Assembly (NCBI GenBank): GCA_046538075.1
Contig: JBKHJN010000058.1
Location: 1-11,329 of the forward strand
Source: Desulfobacca_B sp046538075
Lineage (GTDB): Bacteria; Desulfobacterota; Desulfobaccia; Desulfobaccales; Desulfobaccaceae
Reading direction: 5' to 3'
DNA length: 11,329 nucleotides
The notes beneath the pieces were generated by a model. That model did not search any database. It was given only the letters and a program-made list of their open reading frames with translations, and was not told where the DNA came from. Below are positions 8,029-11,329 of this stretch, one piece after another. The position numbers and the translations under genes were made by a program. Each line of letters begins with the position of its first letter. The first letter of the stretch is position 1.

Positions 8029-8283
8029 TTAGGACTTGGAAGCCGCCCCGGCGCTGTGCTCGGCCCTGGCTTCGGCGACCAGGTCGCTCACCTGTTCACT
8101 GGCTTCAGCCGCGATCTCTTTGACTTTGTCAGCTAACATAAGGCCGCCCTTGACGGTGGCCTTGGCCACGGGACGGATTATCGTCCCCACTGCCGGCAGG
8201 ACCACCGGAGCCACCAACGCCACTCCAGCCCCGACCAGAATGCTGGTCCCATAGCCTTTCCACAAATGGCTCATCATACTCAT
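8029..8283 (-). CDS. DUF5132-like small hydrophobic protein (copy 2)
   Basis: An 84-residue protein. A hydrophobic, glycine- and alanine-rich helix (about 12-36, SILVGAGVALVAPVVLPAVG) is followed by the conserved block RPVAKATVKGG (37-47), ADKVKE (51-56) and a charged Ala/Glu-rich amphipathic tail. I assign it to the DUF5132 group from remembered pattern; no enzymatic motif is present. The glycine-rich helix suggests a membrane or assembly role. It is paralogous to the 96-residue protein at 8590-8880. A strong AAAGGAGG site 6 nt upstream fixes the ATG. It is the third gene of the minus-strand operon, directly before the HMA_2 membrane protein. Confidence 0.8.
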   Translation of the reverse strand: MSMMSHLWKGYGTSILVGAGVALVAPVVLPAVGTIIRPVAKATVKGGLMLADKVKEIAAEASEQVSDLVAEARAEHSAGAASKS

Positions 8284-8357
8284 GGCCTTCCTCCTTTAAT
8301 TAAAAAGATAAACATTAATAAGTTATAGGTTATCTACTTTATAATGATACCTTATGG

Positions 8358-8579
8358 TTATAGATTTAGACTGGAAAATTTAACTTTTTGAGGATCAAAG
8401 ACTACCAGCAGGCTCCCGGTCAGAGGGTTGCTTTCCACCCGCCGGATACCGGCTATGGCAGAGAGGCAATTTTTGATAGCCTGGGCGAAGCCGGGATTAT
8501 TCTTGACCTCTGCCACCCGGAGCCGGATGCGTCCGGGTAAGGCATGGATTATCTTGATATCTTCGGACTCCAAGGTCAT
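8358..8579 (-). CDS. Stand-alone HMA_2-domain protein
   Basis: A 73-residue protein that is essentially one HMA_2 domain: HALPGRIRLRVAEV (12-25), NPLTGSLLVVFDPQ (51-64), then a short tail. By eye it is about 60% identical to the N-terminal domain of the 179-residue HMA_2 protein, so it is either a truncated duplicate or the ancestral form. No CxxC; its only cysteine is C38. The ribosome site AAGGAGG lies only about 2 nt before the ATG at 8579 but 8 nt before an in-frame TTG (8573), so translation may begin at the TTG. It starts 10 bp after the DUF5132-like gene, so the two are translated together. The next gene follows after 74 AT-rich bp, where an internal promoter is possible. Confidence 0.82.
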   Translation of the reverse strand: MTLESEDIKIIHALPGRIRLRVAEVKNNPGFAQAIKNCLSAIAGIRRVESNPLTGSLLVVFDPQKVKFSSLNL

Positions 8580-8589
8580 CCCCTCCTTT

Positions 8590-8880
8590 TCAATATGAAG
8601 ACTCCGACTCGGTTTCGGTAACTAGTGATATGGAGGCCGGCTCTTCGGCGGCCTGTTCGGTCTTGGCTTCGGATACCAGGCCGCTTACCTCGGTACTGGC
8701 TTGAGAGGAGTATTCCTTTACCTTATCAGCCACCACCAGCCCCCCTTTGATGGCGGCCTTGGCCACGGGGCGGATCAAAGCTGCAGCCGCCACCAAGACC
8801 ACCGGGGCGGCCAGCGCTACGCCAACCCCGACCACGACGCCGGGCCACGTCAATCTTAACCCTTTGCCAAACAGGCCCAT
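8590..8880 (-). CDS. DUF5132-like small hydrophobic protein (copy 1), first gene of the operon
   Basis: A 96-residue protein with a Gly/Ala/Val-rich membrane-type helix (about 13-36, containing VVVGVGVALAAPVVL) followed by RPVAKAAIKGG (37-47), ADKVKE (51-56) and an acidic, Ser/Glu-rich C-terminal tail. It shares its layout and most of the 15-56 region with the 84-residue copy downstream, including the AxAPVVL and RPVAKA blocks, so the two are tandem paralogues. The function of DUF5132 proteins is unknown; a small membrane or compartment-associated protein is the natural reading. The ATG at 8880 has AAGGAG 7 nt upstream, and a promoter lies about 50 bp further up. Being first in the operon, it is probably the most abundant product. 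Confidence 0.8.
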   Translation of the reverse strand: MGLFGKGLRLTWPGVVVGVGVALAAPVVLVAAAALIRPVAKAAIKGGLVVADKVKEYSSQASTEVSGLVSEAKTEQAAEEPASISLVTETESESSY

Positions 8881-8927
8881 GACGATCTCCTTTTAACCGT
8901 TATTTAACCATCCACTAATACACTAGT

Positions 8928-8956
8928 AATTTAAATTTAATAAATTTAAATGGCAA
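8928..8956 (-). promoter_or_regulatory. Promoter of the DUF5132/HMA_2/P1B-like operon, overlapping a palindrome
   Basis: On the minus strand TTGCCA (8956-8951, five of six bases of the -35 consensus) is followed by a 17-bp spacer and TAAATT (8933-8928, four of six of the -10). The predicted transcript starts about 40 nt before the first ATG. The spacer and -10 are covered by a perfect AT-rich inverted repeat at 8929-8951, so regulator binding there would block the promoter. Confidence 0.5.
8929..8951. repeat. Perfect 11+1+11 inverted repeat (candidate operator)
   Basis: ATTTAAATTTA (8929-8939), a central A (8940) and TAAATTTAAAT (8941-8951) are exact reverse complements. The repeat lies within the predicted promoter of the metal operon, between it and the divergent PadR gene. 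The local sequence is only A and T, so some chance symmetry is expected; a DNA-bending or regulator-binding site is possible. Confidence 0.5.
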
Positions 8957-9084
8957 TAGATTGATTTTCGATATATCGGGCCGGCCCCACCAGCCTTATC
9001 CCAAAAAATGCAAGTCAAAAAACCATCATGACCATCAGGCGACTAGGTTATGGCAACTCTTTCTTAACCGAATTCTAACTAATT

Positions 9085-9101
9085 CCTAACATACCGTTAG
9101 G
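9085..9101. promoter_or_regulatory. Inverted repeat CCTAAC-N5-GTTAGG upstream of the PadR gene
   Basis: CCTAAC at 9085-9090 and GTTAGG at 9096-9101 are perfect 6-bp arms separated by 5 bp, 52 bp before the PadR start. Further TAAC/GTTA half-sites lie close by (9064, 9075, 9102-9111). A regulator encoded next to such a site often binds it for autoregulation, so this is the best candidate PadR operator. It differs from the ATGT-ACAT type described for classical PadR. Confidence 0.4.
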
Positions 9102-9152
9102 TTAAAGTTAACAACTATAGGCTTCAATAACTAAAAATCCGATGCATGGGCC

Positions 9153-9467
9153 ATGAGCAACCATATTTATCAGACCTGTTTGCAGGGCATGTTAAAGATT
9201 ATTATTTTGCACCAGGCCGCCAAGGGTCCATTTTATGGCCTGGCTTTCAGCAAATTTATGCAGGGTTTGGGCTATAATATCAGCCCCGGGAGTTTGTACC
9301 CGCTGCTGCATGGCCTGGAGAAAGAAGGGCTGTTAAATAGTTACACCTATATGATCCAGGGGAGAATCCGAAAATACTACAAACTTTCAGATCAGGGCCG
9401 CGCCTGCCTGACCAAAGTGCAGAATCAACTGGCAGGACTGGTCCGGGAGATAATTCTAAACAATTAA
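9153..9467 (+). CDS. PadR-family transcriptional regulator
   Basis: A 104-residue protein with the PadR winged-helix layout: an N-terminal helix, FYGLAFSKFM (27-36), the recognition block SPGSLYPLLHGLEKEGLL (44-61), and the wing GRIRKYYKLSDQG (70-82), followed by a short helix. It is a small, PF03551-only type without the long C-terminal dimerisation domain of larger PadR proteins. It reads away from the metal operon and so probably controls it and itself; the ligand could be a metal, but nothing in the sequence shows this. No good Shine-Dalgarno site precedes the ATG at 9153, and there is no in-frame alternative start just upstream. Confidence 0.9.
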   Translation: MSNHIYQTCLQGMLKIIILHQAAKGPFYGLAFSKFMQGLGYNISPGSLYPLLHGLEKEGLLNSYTYMIQGRIRKYYKLSDQGRACLTKVQNQLAGLVREIILNN

Positions 9468-9538
9468 TAATAGTTAGATAATCCATGCTGACTTAGAAGG
9501 AACGGCTATTAGGACTTTAAAATTCAAAACAGCTTTTA

Positions 9539-9661
9539 GCCAAGGGTGGGAGCGAACCCTGGCGCGTGTGGCTGGCCAAAGGAGCCGATAGGGCTCTTGA
9601 CCGTTAATAAGGCACTTTGGACCCAATTATGTTCCCGCCCTGGGCAACAACTTTAGTTGCC
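9539..9661. ncRNA. Candidate structured RNA of unknown type
   Basis: Within a 355-bp gene-free stretch (9468-9822) several helices nest. GGGTGGGA (9544-9551) can pair with TCCCGCCC (9633-9640), enclosing CCAAAG/CTTTGG (9576-9581 with 9615-9620) and GAGCC/GGCTC (9582-9586 with 9592-9596). A perfect GGCAAC/GTTGCC hairpin follows (9643-9648 with 9656-9661). An alternative hairpin uses 9539-9546 with 9557-9563. The segment is more GC-rich than its surroundings. I recognise no known riboswitch or RNA family, and the strand is undecided. It could also be a mobile-element end. Confidence 0.3.
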
Positions 9662-9709
9662 GAAAAAATGCCCCTGACATTATTGACCCAAAAAACTGTA
9701 ATTGCGGAA

Positions 9710-9734
9710 AGAACTATCATAAAAGCGTAGTTCT
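9710..9734. repeat. Inverted repeat AGAACTA-N11-TAGTTCT
   Basis: AGAACTA at 9710-9716 and TAGTTCT at 9728-9734 are exact reverse complements separated by 11 bp. It lies in the same gene-free stretch as the candidate structured RNA, about 90 bp beyond the stop of the zinc-ribbon gene. No U-rich tail marks it as a terminator. It may be a protein-binding site or chance. Confidence 0.3.
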
Positions 9735-9822
9735 ATATTAATCCTAAATGCCAGAAAGGCTTGGGGTAAATCCTGGTTTGGTCTACAATTCTTTTGGACA
9801 CCGCCACGCCGCATAAGGCCTC

Positions 9823-10035
9823 TCATTTATTCCTGCTACTGATTTTGATTGCAGTGTGCGGCCAGGTCAAGGCCTCCGGTTCATACAAATCAAGTAAAAA
9901 TTCATTGTTTCTTGAACAAATTGGGCAGAGGCGGTTCTTGATGAAATCCCATGGTTGAAACCACCTGCCACATTTCAAGCATTGTCTTTGCATTGACTTT
10001 GGCTTAGATAGAGGTTTAATCTTTGGTCCGGGCAC
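9823..10035 (-). CDS. Small zinc-ribbon-like protein, unknown function
   Basis: A 70-residue basic protein with two CxxC pairs: C19-L-K-C22 and C37-P-I-C40, separated by 14 residues that include a conserved-looking GRWFQPWDF. This spacing is typical of a zinc ribbon or zinc knuckle. The N-terminus is Lys/Pro-rich. I do not recognise a specific family. The gene starts with GTG at 10035, and a perfect AGGAGGTG lies 5-7 nt upstream on the minus strand, which strongly supports a translated gene despite its small size. It lies alone, between the structured intergenic region and a decayed phage-type gene, and may be mobile-element cargo or a phage-type small DNA/RNA-binding protein. Confidence 0.65.
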   Translation of the reverse strand: MPGPKIKPLSKPKSMQRQCLKCGRWFQPWDFIKNRLCPICSRNNEFLLDLYEPEALTWPHTAIKISSRNK

Positions 10036-10202
10036 AAACTCACCTCCTGGCCTATGCTGCGTTCAAAAGCACGCCAACATTAACTCCAATCTAAAACCAT
10101 AGTCGGTTCTTTCTCCCCATTTCTTCAACCATTTCAGAGGTCCGAAATTCGTTAACACCCCGGGACAGTCATCTTACCCGGAAAGGATAATCGCCCTGGG
10201 GG

Positions 10203-10233
10203 TCCCGCGGGAAAGCAAGGGAAGACCGCGGGA
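10203..10233. repeat. GC-rich inverted repeat TCCCGCGG...CCGCGGGA
   Basis: TCCCGCGG (10203-10210) and CCGCGGGA (10226-10233) are perfect 8-bp complementary arms with a 15-nt loop. On the plus strand AAATTATTAAA follows, on the minus strand CCCCAGGGCG. A related CCGCGGGATTTATT occurs at 10869-10882. It lies between the zinc-ribbon gene and the phage-type pseudogene and could be a transcription stop or a mobile-element remnant. Confidence 0.35.
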
Positions 10234-10274
10234 AAATTATTAAACTCTTTGTTTCATTGACATTGCAGGTTTTT

Positions 10275-10739
10275 CTATTCTGCCAGGTCATCCTCCGGTT
10301 CCGGAGGCAGCCGGGCCGGGGTCTTGGCTTTTGGTGATTCAAGCTCCAAGGTCTCACGATCCCGCCCTGGGACCGACAAGCTAATGGTCTGTCTGGCCGG
10401 CAACCCTTGACGGTCCGGCGTCTGTAGATTGATTTAGATACTAATTCCGGTCCCCTCATCTTCCCGCCGCGGCTGCGCCCATTGCACGGGGTGAAGCCGC
10501 TCTGCTAACCACGCGCTTGCAAATCAGTTCTTTTCTTGGTGTTTGCGTATGTTGTTAATCGATTCCTCAAGCAGTTCGACCTTCTTGCTCTCAACCAGAT
10601 CTCTAAAGGATTTGGTCTTTAGCAATCTGGCAATGGTATAGCGACTGATCCCGGTTCTCCGGGCCACCCCTGATAGATTGCCGGTAAGAACCAACAAGAT
10701 TGCTAGTCATGACTCCCAGGTTAGAGGGCCAAAATCAGA
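10275..10739 (-). pseudogene. Decayed phage-type helix-turn-helix protein (terminase-small-subunit-like)
   Basis: One continuous reading frame on the minus strand shows protein-like sequence interrupted by three stops: TGA at 10707-10709, TGA at 10524-10526 and TAA at 10434-10436; a final TAG is at 10275-10277. The longest clean part (10524-10706) carries LTGNLSGVARRTGIS then RYTIARLLKTKSFRDLVE, a helix-turn-helix followed by an acidic helix as in small terminase subunits and related phage proteins. The next parts read AWLAERLHPVQWAQP and then LQTPDRQGLPARQTISL, with a Pro/Glu-rich end PPEPEDDLAE. Third-position GC bias persists throughout, so this was a real gene. A conserved Trp before the helix-turn-helix (TWES) marks the likely N-terminal region; no intact start is seen. 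Confidence 0.6.
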
Positions 10740-11064
10740 TTAATGTTTACTGGTAAACCCGGTTCACCGCAAAATCGGTATTTGCCTGGGAATATTCAAC
10801 AAAAATACCTAGACCACCTGATTAGGCGATCAAGAGGCCGCCTTTTAGCTGTCAGCTTGCATTAACAGCCGCGGGATTTATTGTTTCCCGACCACTTGAT
10901 TGATTTTCAGGAAAAATGTCGCCCAAAATGTTTACCAAAAGTTTACCATTTATTACCAATATATGACCTTATCAGTGTATTATTTAAAATAACCCTAACC
11001 TAAAATTCAAGCAAAATCAAATTAGTAAGTAAATCCGCACATTTGCACAAGCTCCTGATTCCGT
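10740..11064. other. AT-rich non-coding stretch with GTTTACCA repeats
   Basis: No gene is visible. The word GTTTACCA occurs three times: on the minus strand at 10758-10751, where it forms half of the near-palindrome GTTTAC-tg-GTAAAC (10745-10758), and on the plus strand at 10930-10937 and 10941-10948, 11 bp apart (about one helical turn). It lies 100-350 bp left of the tRNA-Pro fragment, a suitable place for integrase arm-type or excisionase sites. That role is inferred from position. Confidence 0.35.
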
Positions 11065-11106
11065 CTTGGGAGCAGGAGGTCGGCGGTTCAAATCCGCCCG
11101 TCCCGA
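11065..11106 (+). other. tRNA-Pro(TGG) 3'-half fragment, probable attachment-site scar
   Basis: The 42 bases fit the 3' half of a proline tRNA: anticodon loop CTTGGGA (anticodon TGG), anticodon 3' stem GCAGG, variable loop AGGTC, T arm GGCGG-TTCAAAT-CCGCC, acceptor strand CGTCCCG and discriminator A. The 5' half is absent: the sequence to the left offers no D arm or matching acceptor strand, and no CCA follows. Such 3' halves arise when a tyrosine integrase inserts an element into a tRNA gene. It implies an intact tRNA-Pro elsewhere, probably to the left, with the element lying between. A recombinase remnant lies 87 bp to the right. Confidence 0.75.
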
Positions 11107-11155
11107 CAAATATTATCAATAAGTTAGGTAGGCTGTCGCCATTTCATTTTTCACC

Positions 11156-11179
11156 TGTGTGAGAATTTGTGTGAGAATT
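11156..11179. repeat. Tandem 12-bp direct repeat
   Basis: TGTGTGAGAATT occurs twice in a row, at 11156-11167 and 11168-11179, directly beyond the stop of the recombinase fragment and 50 bp from the tRNA-Pro fragment. Tandem 10-12 bp repeats next to an attachment site are typical of integrase arm-binding sites; replication slippage is the simple alternative. Confidence 0.45.
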
Positions 11180-11192
11180 TTGGAGAGCCTGC

Positions 11193-11329
11193 TCAAACCC
11201 AACAATGGCCATCCTCTCCTAGACTGTGGAGATAAGTTTCCGTAGTTGTCCGATCTTCAGGACCGAGAATTTTATCTTGAATTTTGCAGGTTCTAAACCG
11301 ATTGAGTTGTAAGGTGCGCAGCAGTTCCT
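11193..11329 (-). pseudogene. C-terminal end of a tyrosine recombinase (integrase), partial
   Basis: The minus-strand frame enters at the right window edge and reads 44 residues to a TGA at 11193-11195. It contains CKIQDKILGPEDRTTTETYL then HSLGED, which matches the end of the tyrosine recombinase catalytic domain (IQ-xx-LGHExxxTTExYLHSxGE). The nucleophile Tyr is present (residue 32 of the fragment). The usual His of LGH is Pro here, which, with the short non-family tail, suggests an inactivated gene; the catalytic Arg/Lys/His residues further upstream lie outside the window. The enzyme would act at the tRNA-Pro attachment site next to it. Confidence 0.65.

Noticed and set aside
10169..10459. 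96-codon minus-strand open frame starting MRGPELV
   Set aside because: The Arg/Pro-rich translation lacks protein-like pattern, while a different frame over the same bases carries the convincing phage-type pseudogene.
10434..10709. TGA read as tryptophan or selenocysteine in the phage-type gene
   Set aside because: Two of the internal stops are TGA and a Trp would fit, but a third internal stop is TAA and the other genes here use TGA as a stop, so decay is simpler.
1..11329. CRISPR array or insertion sequence
   Set aside because: No regularly spaced repeats and no transposase with terminal inverted repeats were seen.

Overview
The window is bacterial and moderately GC-rich, with classical Shine-Dalgarno sites. 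Its gene content (HMA_2-type metal-binding domains, P-type ATPases, a divergent MetK, a tyrosine-recombinase remnant at a tRNA-Pro) suggests a Gram-negative environmental anaerobe of the Desulfobacterota/Deltaproteobacteria kind. That placement is inferred from gene style only and is weak.

Layout, left to right. Positions 3-122 hold the broken 3' end of a DUF427-type gene, followed by a non-coding stretch with a small GC-rich hairpin. A divergent S-adenosylmethionine synthetase homologue (minus strand) lies at 368-1570. Then comes a large P2-type (Ca2+/Mn2+-like) cation ATPase with an HMA_2 domain fused to its N-terminus (1709-4735, minus). Facing away from it is a small HMA_2 protein (4952-5305, plus). 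Its 3' end overlaps, tail to tail, a five-gene minus-strand operon running from 8880 down to 5246: DUF5132-like, HMA_2, DUF5132-like, HMA_2 plus membrane helices, and a P1B-like ATPase that has lost its catalytic residues. A divergent PadR-family regulator (9153-9467, plus) sits upstream of this operon, with inverted repeats in the shared control region.

From about 9.47 kb to the right end the DNA looks like decaying mobile-element territory. It holds a 355-bp intergenic stretch rich in inverted repeats, a small zinc-ribbon protein with a perfect ribosome binding site, a phage-type helix-turn-helix pseudogene with in-frame stops, a 3' fragment of tRNA-Pro (a likely integration scar), and the C-terminal end of a tyrosine recombinase running off the window.

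How it may work together: five HMA_2 domains occur in five proteins within about 7 kb, alongside two copies of a small hydrophobic DUF5132-like protein and two P-type ATPases. A PadR regulator sits at the promoter of the main operon. The mixture of a P1B-6-like ATPase with an arginine-rich N-terminus, HMA-type proteins and small membrane proteins recalls the fez (ferrosome) iron-storage clusters. Here, however, the FezB-like ATPase is a pseudoenzyme. The most attractive hypothesis is a metal-handling membrane or compartment system in which the P1B-like protein has a structural, metal-sensing or scaffold role and active transport is done by the neighbouring HMA_2-P2 ATPase. This is inference; the motif losses themselves are seen directly.
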